A stretch of 64,000 bases of DNA from Microglena sp. YARC (taxonomy: Eukaryota > Chlorophyta > Chlorophyceae > Chlamydomonadales > Chlamydomonadaceae), in assembly GCA_022414725.1 (NCBI GenBank), contig CM039462.1, positions 36,756,605-36,820,604 on the forward strand, read 5' to 3'. The stretch's first letter is position 1. Every line of letters begins with the position of its first letter. Made by a program: the position numbers and the translations under genes. Positions 50,167-59,250 of this stretch are shown piece after piece. The notes under the pieces are model-generated. The model was not told the origin of the DNA, did no database searches, and saw only the letters and a list, made by a program, of their open reading frames with translations.

Positions 50167-52260
50167 ATGTCCAAGGCAAGTATCGTCCGCGAGTGGACCC
50201 GCACGGATGGCTCCAAATGCGTAGGCGGCAGCGATGACAATGCCAAAGCACCCCCAGGATCGCTCATGCTTTACAACAGCTTACTGGATGAGAAAGTTCC
50301 ATTCGTCCCAGCTTCGGGACCGGGTAGCAAGAGTCTCTCCTGGTACACCTGCGGGCCCACTGTTTACGATGTTTCGCACATGGGGCATGCTAGGAACTAC
50401 GTCACGTTTGATATTATCCGCAGAGTGCTGGAGGACTATTTTGGGTACAACATTCTCTACGTCATGAATGTTACAGATGTTAACGACAAGATCATCATCC
50501 GCGCTCGCCGCAACTACCTACTGGCAAAGTACAAGGAAGGAAAGCACACGGACGCTGAGGTAAAAGCTTTCGCTGAGAAGGCTGTCCAGAACAGCTTTGC
50601 AAAGCAGAGAGCAAAGCTCGCAGAAGCGGAGGCCTTGGTGGTCGCAGCCAATGAAGAGCAGGAGGCTGCTGCAGCTGACAAAAAGGGGGTCCTTCAGCGA
50701 CAACTGAACGAGCTGGATGGTGCTATTAAAAACGAGGCCCACAAGCTAAGTCAGATTCAGACAGCCCTGAGAGCGTTAGGACAGGCTGGCGATTCAGATA
50801 CTATCTACGCGGTTGCCTCGGATTTTGTAGCTGAGGAGCTGGACAGAGAGCAAGGCAAGAGCGTGACGGATTCATCAATCTTTAGGGCGCATGCTGCCAA
50901 GTATGAGTCGGAGTTCACTCAAGATATGGATTCCTTGGGTGTGCGCCGCCCAGATGTGCTCACCCGTGTCAGCGAGTACATGGACGAGATTGTGGACTAC
51001 GTCAAGAAAATTGTAGACAATGGCATTGCCTATGAGAGCAATGGAAGTGTCTACTTCGATATAACGAATTTCAGGGCGTGTGGCCACACCTACGGCAAGC
51101 TCAAGCCTTGGGCTGTGGGATCTTCTGCAGCCGAGGGGGAGTCCAACTTCGAGACATCAGAGAAGCGCTCTAACACTGACTTTGCCTTGTGGAAGGCGTC
51201 GAAGCCTGGGGAGCCCTTCTGGGAGTCTCCTTGGGGCCAGGGGCGGCCTGGCTGGCATATCGAGTGCAGTGCCATGGCTAGCACCCTGATCGGATCCCGC
51301 ATGGACATCCACACCGGTGGGGATGACCTGAGGTTCCCACACCATGACAATGAACTGGCACAAGCTGAGGCATTCTACCATAACGAGGGCTGCCACCAAT
51401 GGGTTAAGTACTTCCTCCACTCTGGCCACTTGGAGATTGAAGGGCTGAAGATGTCCAAGTCACTGAAGAACTTCATCACCATCAGGGAGGCTCTGAAGTC
51501 ATTCTCTGCTCGCCAGTTGCGTCTCTTGTTTGTGCTGCAGTCTTGGAACAAGTCCATGGTGTATGGAGAGGCCTCCAGGGCCGAAATGAAGGCTCGGGAA
51601 GCGCAGCTGAAAAACTTTTTCCAGAACATTGAGGTTGCTGTGCGCGGGGTGGACGAAATCACCTCCTGTGCTAAATGGCAGGCAGAGGAGAGGGACCTGT
51701 CTCAAAAGCTGCAGGCAGTACAGAATCAGGTGCATGAGCACTTGCTTGACAACCTGAACACCGCAGCTGTGATGGACACCCTCAGCGAGCTCATCAAGAG
51801 CACCAACATCTACCTTTCAAATAAGCGAGAGTCTGCTTCTGCAGCTGCCCCGGCCCAGCCCTTTCTCCTACGCAAGGTGTCCACCTATGTGACCAGGATG
51901 CTGTCCATGTTTGGTATTGTCGATGCATCCTGGGACAAGCCTGGCTTTGCTGACGCCGCAGGCGGGGCTGGGGATGCCAAGGGTGCAGTCTACCTGGATG
52001 CCTTTGCTGCATTCCGTGATGAGGTGCGATCACTTGCCCGAACCCAGGCTGATCCCAAGGAGACCATGACAGCTTGCGACCGTGTGCGTGATGTGGCCCT
52101 TGTGGAGCTTGGTGTTCGATTGGAAGACCGACCAGATGGCAAGGCCATTTGGAAGCTAGACGACCCAGCAGTTATAAATGCTGAGCAGCAGGAGCGAGCT
52201 AAGACAGCATCTGAGGCTAGGTCGTTCATCCATGGGGGCGTACAGTCAACGGAATACTAA
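50167..52260 (+). CDS. CARS: cysteinyl-tRNA synthetase, eukaryotic type, intronless
   Basis: Class I synthetase that charges tRNA-Cys. From the ATG at 50167 (MSKASIVREW): WYTCGPTVYDVSHMGHARNY contains the zinc-binding Cys and the HMGH (HIGH) motif; a long charged insert (KEGKHTDAEVKAFAEKAVQN onward) is typical of eukaryotic enzymes; RPGWHIECSAM and the HTGGDDLRFPHHDNELAQ block complete the zinc/cysteine site; LKMSKSLKNF is KMSKS. An in-frame ATG at 49951 inside the mariner end would add 72 residues resembling an organelle-targeting leader (Ser/Arg/Ala/Leu-rich). The C-terminus ends ARSFIHGG then VQSTEY and TAA read from the mariner end, so the basic C-terminal tail of cytosolic enzymes is missing. 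The lack of introns fits viral, intron-poor or cDNA origin. Confidence 0.92.
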   Translation: MSKASIVREWTRTDGSKCVGGSDDNAKAPPGSLMLYNSLLDEKVPFVPASGPGSKSLSWYTCGPTVYDVSHMGHARNYVTFDIIRRVLEDYFGYNILYVMNVTDVNDKIIIRARRNYLLAKYKEGKHTDAEVKAFAEKAVQNSFAKQRAKLAEAEALVVAANEEQEAAAADKKGVLQRQLNELDGAIKNEAHKLSQIQTALRALGQAGDSDTIYAVASDFVAEELDREQGKSVTDSSIFRAHAAKYESEFTQDMDSLGVRRPDVLTRVSEYMDEIVDYVKKIVDNGIAYESNGSVYFDITNFRACGHTYGKLKPWAVGSSAAEGESNFETSEKRSNTDFALWKASKPGEPFWESPWGQGRPGWHIECSAMASTLIGSRMDIHTGGDDLRFPHHDNELAQAEAFYHNEGCHQWVKYFLHSGHLEIEGLKMSKSLKNFITIREALKSFSARQLRLLFVLQSWNKSMVYGEASRAEMKAREAQLKNFFQNIEVAVRGVDEITSCAKWQAEERDLSQKLQAVQNQVHEHLLDNLNTAAVMDTLSELIKSTNIYLSNKRESASAAAPAQPFLLRKVSTYVTRMLSMFGIVDASWDKPGFADAAGGAGDAKGAVYLDAFAAFRDEVRSLARTQADPKETMTACDRVRDVALVELGVRLEDRPDGKAIWKLDDPAVINAEQQERAKTASEARSFIHGGVQSTEY

Positions 52261-52494
52261 AATGAAACCGCTTCGTGTATTAGATGCGGTTACAAATCTT
52301 GAATTGGTCTCTTGTTATCCTGACGTCGTCGGCGTCTTGCTCCCTCCCCCCCATTAACATCGTTAATGTCGTTAACATCCTGCAATTTGTTGATTCAAAA
52401 TCGTATTGGTGTTCCACTGCCCCGTGGGTTGCTACACCATTTGGTTACAACGTACACTCCAGAAAGCGGTTTCATTTTAGTATTCCGTCGACTG
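52243..52494. mobile_element. 252-bp MITE with element-2 right ends on both sides
   Basis: CAGTCAACGGAATACTAA at 52243 and its inverted partner ending 52494 are flanked by TA (52241-52242, 52495-52496). The right ~115 bases are nearly identical to the right part of the 434-bp element (complement of 34546-34690). It supplies the last residues and stop of the CysRS frame. Confidence 0.8.
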
Positions 52495-52671
52495 TATGAA
52501 GAGGATTCGTCTACATGTTTGCGTGTGTCAATGAGTGTCCTGTGTGTGCCATTAGACAGCAGCCGCCGCTACGCGTGTGTGAGTTTAAGTTGTCGTCGAC
52601 TGTGATGTAGTGTTTGGCTGTCTTCACAATATGATCAGATAAGACGATCTTCCTGGAAAATTTGTCACAAT

Positions 52672-53058
52672 CTAGAACAAAAACGCAAATTGCATTCTCT
52701 CCAAATCCAGCCATAACAAATCATTGCAATGGGGTACAACAACATCGCAACTTGTTGATGCGCAGATGACGTGGCTCACGCACGACCTATAATTGGGAGT
52801 AAGATCTGTAAACCTGTCACACAACACAAACACACGATGTTTTAGACCAAGGGCATTCAATAACACAAAATCTGGATCAATGCGCACCTCCTCAATGTCA
52901 TCAAATGCATATGCTAAATGCCCATTATGCATACAAAGTATGACAAATGGAATGTGTTTGTGAGGGACAATCTTAAATGCGTCTTGGACAGTATTGAACC
53001 CTGTAAGCACACACACTGTCGGCTTCGACAATACGGATTCCTCATTTACAAATCCCAT
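52672..53058 (-). CDS. hypothetical protein, 128 residues
   Basis: The open frame has globular composition: MGFVNEESVLSKPTVCVLTG, IVPHKHIPFVILCMHNGHLA, ALGLKHRVFVLCDRF. Hydrophobic beta strands alternate with short charged segments. It is divergent from LRAT-like gene 2. No family recognised. Confidence 0.5.
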   Translation of the reverse strand: MGFVNEESVLSKPTVCVLTGFNTVQDAFKIVPHKHIPFVILCMHNGHLAYAFDDIEEVRIDPDFVLLNALGLKHRVFVLCDRFTDLTPNYRSCVSHVICASTSCDVVVPHCNDLLWLDLERMQFAFLF

Positions 53059-53218
53059 CTGTACCAGGTATCCTTGTACCCAATCAATAAAAGTACTGAA
53101 TTAAAACCCATGTCCCCCCCGGTGTTGCAATGAGAAAATGACGTTCGCATAAAAAAATCCCTATATATTTATCTATCTCGAAGCTTAACACGAGTCAGCA
53201 GCTCAATTTGAGACAAAC

Positions 53219-53821
53219 ATGGCATCTCGGGAAGATCCCCTTACCGACATCCTCACATCGGCAATCGCCCACATCAAGCGAATGCTTCCAGATTGGTCAC
53301 CCCCAGACCTCGGGCACCCATATGCTGCCCTGACGCCGTACAAGAGCGGCTATGCTATGTTCGGCAAGCTTAAGCCTGGCGCCCAGATCATGGTCAAATA
53401 CGCATCCGGTTACAGGCACCATGGCATCTTTGTCGGGCAGCAAGTGGTGGCACCAGGGGATATCGAAGCCCCGACAGTCGTTGATGTGTGGGGAATTTCT
53501 AAGGAGCAGGCCAACGTCTCATTGCGATCCTACGAAGACTTCGTTGCCAACGGCTCTATCTTTGCGGAGGCTTTGTACCCCGAAGGGGCTGCTCTGGATC
53601 AGACCCTCTCGGCAAGCCTTGCCCTCGCTCTGGTCAAAGATGCTGAGCAAACCCCATTTGTCTACAACGCCGCATTTAACAACTGCGAGCACTTTGCAAC
53701 GATGTGTCGCTGCCTCAGGTATGCATGGAAGGCATGCCATCTCATCATTGACGCACAGTTTGCTGAACTGAATACATTCCATGCATCACATCTGCCTCCC
53801 CGCGGTTTTGTAGGTATCTGA
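53219..53821 (+). CDS. LRAT-like (H-box/NC) domain protein 2
   Basis: The 200-residue protein starts ATGGCATCTCGGGAAG after a leader with TATATATTTATC (53162-53173). Signature: IMVKYASGYRHHGIFVGQ (catalytic His), a strand TVVDVWG, and AFNNCEHFATMCRCLRYA (catalytic Cys). It shares gene length, box spacing and the Trp-Gly strand with LRAT-like gene 1 (37085-37717) although overall identity is modest. LRAT-fold proteins transfer or hydrolyse acyl chains and often act on membranes. No transmembrane helix is obvious. Function in this genome is unknown. Confidence 0.75.
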   Translation: MASREDPLTDILTSAIAHIKRMLPDWSPPDLGHPYAALTPYKSGYAMFGKLKPGAQIMVKYASGYRHHGIFVGQQVVAPGDIEAPTVVDVWGISKEQANVSLRSYEDFVANGSIFAEALYPEGAALDQTLSASLALALVKDAEQTPFVYNAAFNNCEHFATMCRCLRYAWKACHLIIDAQFAELNTFHASHLPPRGFVGI

Positions 53822-54069
53822 ATGAATCAAAAGCCCATAACCGTTTGGCCTAAGAATCGCAGTAGACGGCTCAGTTTATGGCCCTTACCACATGAACACC
53901 TCATTTGAGACATAAGCACCAAGGAATCACAATTCCGCTCCATACCATGTTTCGCAACCAGTCAAAATCGGCCGGGAGGCAGGAACGCCCATTGAATGCC
54001 GGAGGCTCAAATCAATCCCTATTTTAAACGGAAAATGAACAATAATCCTTTCCAACCCGTTGAACAATT
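53822..54069. other. spacer with dispersed repeat fragment
   Basis: CATGTTTCGCAACCAGT (53948) and GGGAGGCAGGAACGCCCATT (53974) are the complement of segments found at 12903 and 55376, the remnants of an unidentified dispersed repeat. Confidence 0.45.
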
Positions 54070-54981
54070 TTACACATCATTCCATCCATTTTTCAAGTAC
54101 GTCAACGAAGTGAGTCTTGCCAGCGGTGATATGTCGTCCACGTAGGTGTTCGAACTGTCCAGGTGAACCAACGAAGTGAGTCCTGCCAGCGGTGATATGT
54201 CGTCCACACGTGTGGACGCCATGTTCAGGTGAATCAACGAAGTGAGGCCGGAAAGAGGTGATATGTCGTCCACGTCGGTGTTCGAAATGTCGAGGTGAAC
54301 CAATGAAGTGAGTCCTGCCAGTGGTGATATGTCGTCCACACGTGTGGACGCCATGTTCAGGTGAATCAACGAAGTAAGGCCGGAAAGCGGTGATAATAGG
54401 TCCCGTGTGTACGCCATGTTCAGATGAACCAACGCGGTGAGTCCGGAATAGTGTGATAGCGAAATGTCTAGGTGAATCAACGAAGTGAGGGCGGCCAGTG
54501 GTGATATGTCGGTCACAAGTGTGTGCGCCATGTTCAGGTGAATCAACGAAGTGAGTCCGTACAGAGCTTGCATGTTGTACAGAGGTGTGTGCGACATGTT
54601 CAGATGCGTCAACGAAGTGAGTCCGTACAGTGGCGATATGTCGGTCACGTAGGTGTTCGATATGTCCAGGTGAACCAACGAAGTGAGGACGGACAGCGGC
54701 GATATGTCTTGGATCTTGTCTTCGATAGCCGACATTGATTGGTAGGGTACGTCTTTCCCCCGATTGATACCGATTTTCAACTCTTTGAGCCTGCAAATGC
54801 GTGATAATGCGTATTCCAAACTGTTATAATGTCTTAAGTGGATCCTTTCGACACACCGGGGTGCGGAGCATCTCCACTGTTTGCAAACGAGAGGCACTTG
54901 TTTGAGGTGGGATTCGTTAGAAATCGCATTGGCTAGAATGATCTCCAATACATCTTCATTGATTTCGTCAAAGGAACTCAT
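54070..54981 (-). CDS. F-box-like protein with leucine-rich repeats
   Basis: Start ATG at 54979-54981 (MSSFDEINEDVLEIILANAI). Residues ~1-55 resemble an F-box (IxxDVLxxIL…VCKQWR…). From residue ~95 there are about nine LRRs of the form LTSLIHLNMASTRVDDISPL (22-23 residues), the internalin-like type common in giant viruses and some algae. In viruses such proteins are thought to direct host proteins to SCF ubiquitin ligases; here this is inference. Adjacent repeats are very similar at the DNA level (for example 54180-54240 and 54300-54365), which indicates recent repeat duplication. One repeat near 54440 is shortened (ISLSHYSGLTALVHLNMAYT). Confidence 0.78.
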   Translation of the reverse strand: MSSFDEINEDVLEIILANAISNESHLKQVPLVCKQWRCSAPRCVERIHLRHYNSLEYALSRICRLKELKIGINRGKDVPYQSMSAIEDKIQDISPLSVLTSLVHLDISNTYVTDISPLYGLTSLTHLNMSHTPLYNMQALYGLTSLIHLNMAHTLVTDISPLAALTSLIHLDISLSHYSGLTALVHLNMAYTRDLLSPLSGLTSLIHLNMASTRVDDISPLAGLTSLVHLDISNTDVDDISPLSGLTSLIHLNMASTRVDDISPLAGLTSLVHLDSSNTYVDDISPLARLTSLTYLKNGWNDV

Positions 54982-55684
54982 TCGTTTGTGAAGTGTGATG
55001 TGCTGATGGTTGTTTATACTGAAGAATGGTTGTTTACACTTCAGTCGAGGACGAGAATCCGCCACCGCATCCGTGTGTCATGAATGTACGTTTGCGTGTG
55101 TCAATGAGGGCCTGCGTGTGCCATTCGACCGTGTTCGGCCTCTTGTGTACACTCCTCCTCCTATACATTCGACAGTGTTCCGCCGTTTGCGTGTGCCATT
55201 CGGTGTCCGATACATTCGACAGTGTTCCGCCGTTTGCGTGTCCTCCTTAAATATCCAAATTTCTAGGACATTGCGAATGTCCAAATTGACACTAATTGCT
55301 GCCGTTTCTGCTAAAGGATTATTGATGCGCACGATGTTAGCCATCAGTTTGACTTTTCAGGGTACTTTGAACATAATGGGCGTTCCTGCCTCCCGGCCGA
55401 TTTTTTTTAAATTTCTAATCAGGATTTAGAGATTCCTGAACGACTCGTTAGCTTGAGACATCAGCACCAATGAATCACAAATCCGCTCAACTCAAGGAAC
55501 TCAAGTCCTGTTGCTGAACACAATCACATGAGGAGGCTTGAACATCAATGACTCAGACTGGTACTTGGAACTGATCACTGTACTCGGTTACAAATCTTGA
55601 ATTGGTCAACTTTTCAGAATCCCCAAATATAAGGTGTCCCAATATCAAATGTCCCTAGCTGTATGGGTCTTCCTCCTCCAATTC
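54982..55684. other. no gene; repeat fragments and mariner end
   Basis: The direct repeat ATACATTCGACAGTGTTCCG+CCGTTTGCGTG (55157, 55210) also occurs at 58130. A right end of the 543-bp mariner family closes at 55661 (AGGTGTCCCAATATCAAATG then TCCCTAGCTG, followed by TA). TTACAAATCTTGAATTGGTC at 55589 is shared with 52285. Confidence 0.5.
55623..55661 (-). mobile_element. solo end of the 543-bp mariner family
   Basis: As complement it reads CAGCTAGGGACATTTGATAT then TGGGACACCTT, matching the right end at 60739 with TA adjacent (55662-55663). Confidence 0.65.
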
Positions 55685-56280
55685 TTAGTAAATTTCCTGG
55701 CTGTGGATATCTTGACAGAAGACGCGTCCACCGCGATTCACAGCGGTCACGATCATACGAGAAATTTTCACATATCCAAGTGAGGTTCCGTCTTTCAGGT
55801 CCATGTTTATGAGATGCGGTAGCCAGGACAAAAGTCTAGTCGCGCCCATAGTGGCCTGCTGTATGGCTTTCGACACCTTGGCATGTCCATACCGGGCAGG
55901 GGGGGTTTGAGGATTTTCGGCTCCACAACGAAAAGGGTGTTGATAGCATGTGAGAATACAAGGGCGCTTCCGTTGGAGATCTTGTAGCAGCCGTCATCGA
56001 AGAAGTACTCCACAGCGACGAGGAACAAACGTGACGGTGGGGATGTGTGGTGTCTTTGTTTAATAAGGTGAAGCAATGCGTCATACTTCAAGATGCGTGG
56101 ATCACCGGAAACAGCCGATGACGCCCGCAGTGCATGGAGACGGCTGACATTCTGGCAGTGGAGGCGATCAAGAAACTTGGTTGTGCCGAGAATGTCCATG
56201 TCCAGCGACAACGCCTTTCCTAGTTTGCGAACTGGTTTTGAAATGGGCTGACAAGGCGGGATATATATATCGGTCGGCAT
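55685..56280 (-). pseudogene. hypothetical protein, frame-broken near the C-terminus
   Basis: The first part (56280-~55880) reads MPTDIYIPPCQPISKPVRKL, FLDRLHCQNVSRLHALRASS, FLVAVEYFFDDGCYKIS. A one-base shift near 55878 continues SKAIQQATMGATRLLSWLPH and GYVKISRMIVTAVNRGGRVF to a stop at 55685. The whole is ~195 residues. No family recognised. Confidence 0.5.
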
Positions 56281-56618
56281 CGCGTCGATGAATACTCTTT
56301 TTCTTCGCGCAATCGTTCAATGGTTTTTATCAGGTATGGATGTTGCGTTGTTTACACTCGTTTTTTAGAAACGCACAACGAACTCTTTCATACCATCTGA
56401 AAAAACTACCATCAACAAACTGTGGTGTACCCACCCACCAGTAGTTTTAACGATAACAGGTTTTTCCTACAGGGGCCTCTGCCTGATGTAAGGTGAGAAG
56501 CCCAAGTGTTACAGTGAGAATCCCAAGCGTTACAGTGAATGGTGTACGCGAGTCATCAAAATGAATCCAATCTGCACGCGTTCCCCCTTCAGAAACAAAT
56601 AGAGTCTGCTTGTGATCG
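56281..56618. other. spacer with decayed transposase sequence
   Basis: The stretch at 56380-56470 (AACTACCATCAACAAACTGT, GTGTACCCACCCACCAGTAG, TTTTAACGATAACAGG) is the complement of the element-2 transposase around its frame break (46950-47020), so it is a transposon remnant. Two copies of an AGTGTTACAGTGAGAA unit follow at 56500-56535. Confidence 0.6.
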
Positions 56619-57407
56619 TCATGCAGAATCGCCACTCACATGTGAACCAGTAGCCGGCCATCCGAAGATCCCTTTCAACCTTGCAGGATACAGCAATGCC
56701 CTCCCACTGCCACCAGGCCAGTGCCTCTGCAAGAGCTCATCAAGGCGCTCGTAGGTTAAGATCGACTCTGCGTCAAACATTCTGCCCAGGGCAGCGATGA
56801 AGTGTGTGCCTGCCTTGCCACCTGCCGTTTCTTCAAAAGTCCCAGTTGCCAACAACATCACGTCCTTGTGTGCAACGAAATGGAACTGTGCATCATGATC
56901 TGCTCTTGATGCGTCAAGCAGAGATATTCCGTGCTGGAACGGCAGACCAGGGACGGGGGCAATGGCATTTTCTTCGCACATGTTGAGCACGCGGATGAGT
57001 GTGCCGCAAAAACGTTGAGCTGCCACCACCGCATCGATGTCCTTCGCTGACACCAGCTGTTTGTAAGAACATACCAATGTACCGTGACGTGGCGACCCCT
57101 CATTCATGCCATGCCCACAGAATAACAAAAGAGCAACGTCCACTGAGGGATCCAACAACCAAGCCAAATGGTCCATGACGGTCCTCCGGCACACGGTGCC
57201 TTCGAGAACATTGATCTCCATACCAGAACCCAAAACCTTGTTGACAAAAACATCATGGTCCTTCATGGCTCCGCCACATCTGTACCCCTTCAAGTCCCTT
57301 GGCAGCGTACCACACTCTTGCAATGTGTGCACAAGCAAGAATCCCAACCCGTCTACGTAGTAACTTGGAAAAATGAACAAGGCGCGACGAGTCTTCACGG
57401 ACGCCAT
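56619..57407 (-). CDS. caspase-like (peptidase C14 fold) protein 3, intact
   Basis: The 262-residue protein starts at the ATG at 57405-57407 (MASVKTRRALFIFPSYYVDG). Dyad: DVALLLFCGHGMNEGSPRHG (His) and TLIRVLNMCEENAIA (Cys), 47 residues later. Conserved surroundings with caspase-like 1: LPRDLKGY / LPSDLGKY, EGTVCRRTVMDHLAWLLD / EGEVLSSAVMDHLKWLLS, CSYKQLVSAKDID, and the C-terminal FIAALGRMFDAESILTYE. The Asp usually following the catalytic Cys region in metacaspases is not obvious. This is the best copy for testing. Cell-death or processing roles are inference. Confidence 0.65.
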   Translation of the reverse strand: MASVKTRRALFIFPSYYVDGLGFLLVHTLQECGTLPRDLKGYRCGGAMKDHDVFVNKVLGSGMEINVLEGTVCRRTVMDHLAWLLDPSVDVALLLFCGHGMNEGSPRHGTLVCSYKQLVSAKDIDAVVAAQRFCGTLIRVLNMCEENAIAPVPGLPFQHGISLLDASRADHDAQFHFVAHKDVMLLATGTFEETAGGKAGTHFIAALGRMFDAESILTYERLDELLQRHWPGGSGRALLYPARLKGIFGWPATGSHVSGDSA

Positions 57408-57866
57408 CACGTGCTCCTACTCTCAAATCTAATCCGGTACCGCGAATTAATAATAATCCGCCGCGTTGTTCTTATGCTCCAATCAATGACGATCGATTTC
57501 CAGTGTTGCAACCTTCTCAAGCCGCCGCGTGGCATGATGTGTGATAAGGATGGACTACACGCTGCCTCTGCCGTGCGTGATGGGGCTGGGCGATAAGCCG
57601 CCGCCGCCGCATCAGTTCCGTGCGTGTGCGTGATGAGTCTGGACGAGGAGCCGCCGGCGTGCATGGATTCTTTGGATTGCTTTGACATTGAGATGAGATG
57701 CATGAGATTGCATTCAATCGTCAGCACTTTGTCTCTGTACGTTTATATATAGCGTTTTCTTGTCTGCTGCGCCTTTAGGGACATGAACATGGAGCCGCCC
57801 CCCCTGTAAAACCAACTACCCTTCTACGTCACCCAAGAGCAGTTCGTTGCATGCGAGCTCCGCATC
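57408..57866. other. spacer; start of a possible coiled-coil gene
   Basis: Short frames on both strands are not convincing. TATATATAGCG at 57743-57753 may be a promoter for the small gene that follows: an ATG at 57784 (MNMEPPPL) is stopped by TAA at 57808-57810 but the same frame is then open to 58046. Confidence 0.4.
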
Positions 57867-58046
57867 ATGCAACGCATGCAGCAACATTTGAACGACATTA
57901 ATGATATGCGCGCTGAGCTCATCGCAGCCAACATGCACATGCAACAACAGATCAACGACGTGCGCGACGCAGTGCGGGCGCTGGAGCACAGGTGCGGTGT
58001 TAGGACATTGACCTGTGCGGCGGTTGCGCTAAATTCGAGATTTTAA
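57867..58046 (+). CDS. small coiled-coil protein (59 residues, or longer with an in-frame stop)
   Basis: MQRMQQHLNDINDMRAELIA followed by AANMHMQQQINDVRDAVRAL has heptad spacing of hydrophobic residues and Gln/Asn/Asp richness typical of a coiled coil. The frame is also open back to 57811 (LPFYVTQEQFVACELR), so the original gene may have started at 57784 with a TAA now in its eighth-ninth codon region. Confidence 0.45.
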   Translation: MQRMQQHLNDINDMRAELIAANMHMQQQINDVRDAVRALEHRCGVRTLTCAAVALNSRF

Positions 58047-58203
58047 CCGGGCACTTTTTGACACTGTTACACTCAGACCGGTGAATAATGTTACAGTATA
58101 ATGTCCATCTGCCGTTTGCGTGCGTCCTCCGATACATTCGGCAGTGTTCCGCCGTTTGCGTGTGTCCTCCTCCGATGGACAAGTCAGATCTTTCGCGAGT
58201 CCG

Positions 58204-58398
58204 CAGCTGAATTCCCCTGCCCCACTCCGTGGGTCCCGCGATTCCCTTTCATGATACCGGAATAGTTTGGTAAGCAGACGCCTGCTTGAGACGGCAGTTA
58301 ATGAAAGATGAATCGCGGATTCGAGGAATGACTCATGGATGTTGGTACTGACGACTGCTCAACATAAGAAGTAAAAAGCTGTGCATGTATAATCAAGT
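58204..58398 (+). promoter_or_regulatory. conserved upstream module (copy 1)
   Basis: It contains CACTCCGTGGGTCCCGCGAT, GATACCGGAATAGTTTG, the hairpin AAGCAGACGCCTGCTT, GAATCGCGGATTCGAGGAAT and GATGTTGGTACTGACGACTG. The latter half is nearly identical to 59928-60050 although the genes that follow are unrelated. The hairpin and GTGGGTCCCGCG parts also occur in the repeats at 23290-24010. Confidence 0.6.
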
Positions 58399-59007
58399 AT
58401 GCCTTTCAAGGTGGGTTTTAAATCGTTGAACATTGGAGTGCAATGTGCAAGGTATGCCGATGTGCGTCAATTGTTTGGATTTCCTGACAGTTTGCAGGTT
58501 TTGTTTCTACAACGCAATGCGTTAGAGGCGTACGTCAAGGACGATAGCATACCCTTAGACCCTCAAAAAATGTGGCATGAGAATATTCATATCCGCAAAT
58601 GCAATCTCAACGGACTCGTCTGTGCGCTTATGAGGAGACTGACACTGTTGGAGCACATGCGAGCATGGGAGAACAATAAGGATGGGCCTAGACGGAGGGC
58701 ATGCATTGTTGAGATTTATGTGGAGTGGAATGTATTAGAAAGGAGACTAACCCGCATCATTGCATCCGACGCTGTTGTGGGCGATTCCGTGATCCGCTTC
58801 TGCCCAAACGAAACCACTTGTCTTGCCAGACAGTTGGACCCAACCCTATTGTCATCAATTCCACCTGACGTGATAGAGAACATAATAAGTATAGTAGGGG
58901 AGCCAGACGCGAATGCGCTACGCGCAGCATCTCCTACAATCGACGCTCAGTATGTGCCTACGAAGATTAGGAAGATGTTCGTCGTTCTGGACCAGATTGC
59001 TGTTTAG
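58399..59007 (+). CDS. hypothetical protein with possible C-terminal F-box-like segment
   Basis: The 202-residue intact frame has MPFKVGFKSLNIGVQCARYA, a helical middle (VCALMRRLTLLEHMRAWENN) and, near residues 150-185, LLSSIPPDVIENIISIVGEP, which resembles the first helix of an F-box (IPxDVxxxI). An F-box at the C-terminus is unusual, so this remains tentative. The upstream module is shared with the gene at 60040. Confidence 0.55.
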   Translation: MPFKVGFKSLNIGVQCARYADVRQLFGFPDSLQVLFLQRNALEAYVKDDSIPLDPQKMWHENIHIRKCNLNGLVCALMRRLTLLEHMRAWENNKDGPRRRACIVEIYVEWNVLERRLTRIIASDAVVGDSVIRFCPNETTCLARQLDPTLLSSIPPDVIENIISIVGEPDANALRAASPTIDAQYVPTKIRKMFVVLDQIAV

Positions 59008-59162
59008 TTTTGTAGTAAGCGTATCTGAAGAGTCAGGAGATTGGGTTTAGCTCAGAGAAATTCCATGCAGCATGAAATTGCCAACGAGGCTTCGAAAGCC
59101 GCCGTGTAGTGGGCGAGAATGAATGGACGGATGGGGGGCATGCGAAAGCCGCATGTGAAAAA

Positions 59163-59170
59163 AAAATTGA
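59163..59170 (+). promoter_or_regulatory. AAAATTGA motif upstream of IQ-motif gene
   Basis: AAAATTGA lies 80 bases before the ATG at 59251; the duplicate has it at 61133-61140, and another copy lies at 63162-63169, 74 bases before the ATG at 63244. This octamer is the known early-promoter motif of mimiviruses. Function here is inferred. Confidence 0.45.
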
Positions 59171-59250
59171 CTGAATTGTCATAAAAGAAACCGATAACCA
59201 CCACAAACACCCACAAACACCCACAAATACCCACAAATACCCACAATACA

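Larger units (their letters stand above)
49932..52494 (+). mobile_element. possible gene-capturing mariner unit (element-2 ends around a CysRS gene, 2563 bp)
   Basis: The left end CAGTCGGCAGAACAGTAA follows TA (49930-49931), only 27 bases after element 2. The right end, CAGTCGACGGAATACTAA as complement, finishes at 52494 before TA (52495-52496). Between them is a cysteinyl-tRNA synthetase gene. An additional inward copy of the right end starts at 52243, so an alternative reading is a solo left end plus a 252-bp MITE inserted at the end of the gene. The subterminal sequence after the left end matches that of the 434-bp element. Confidence 0.55.

Noticed and set aside
55020..55430. Short overlapping plus-strand frames with VFRRLRVPFG-type repeats
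   Set aside because: They arise from the direct repeat ATACATTCGACAGTGTTCCG and conflict with one another.
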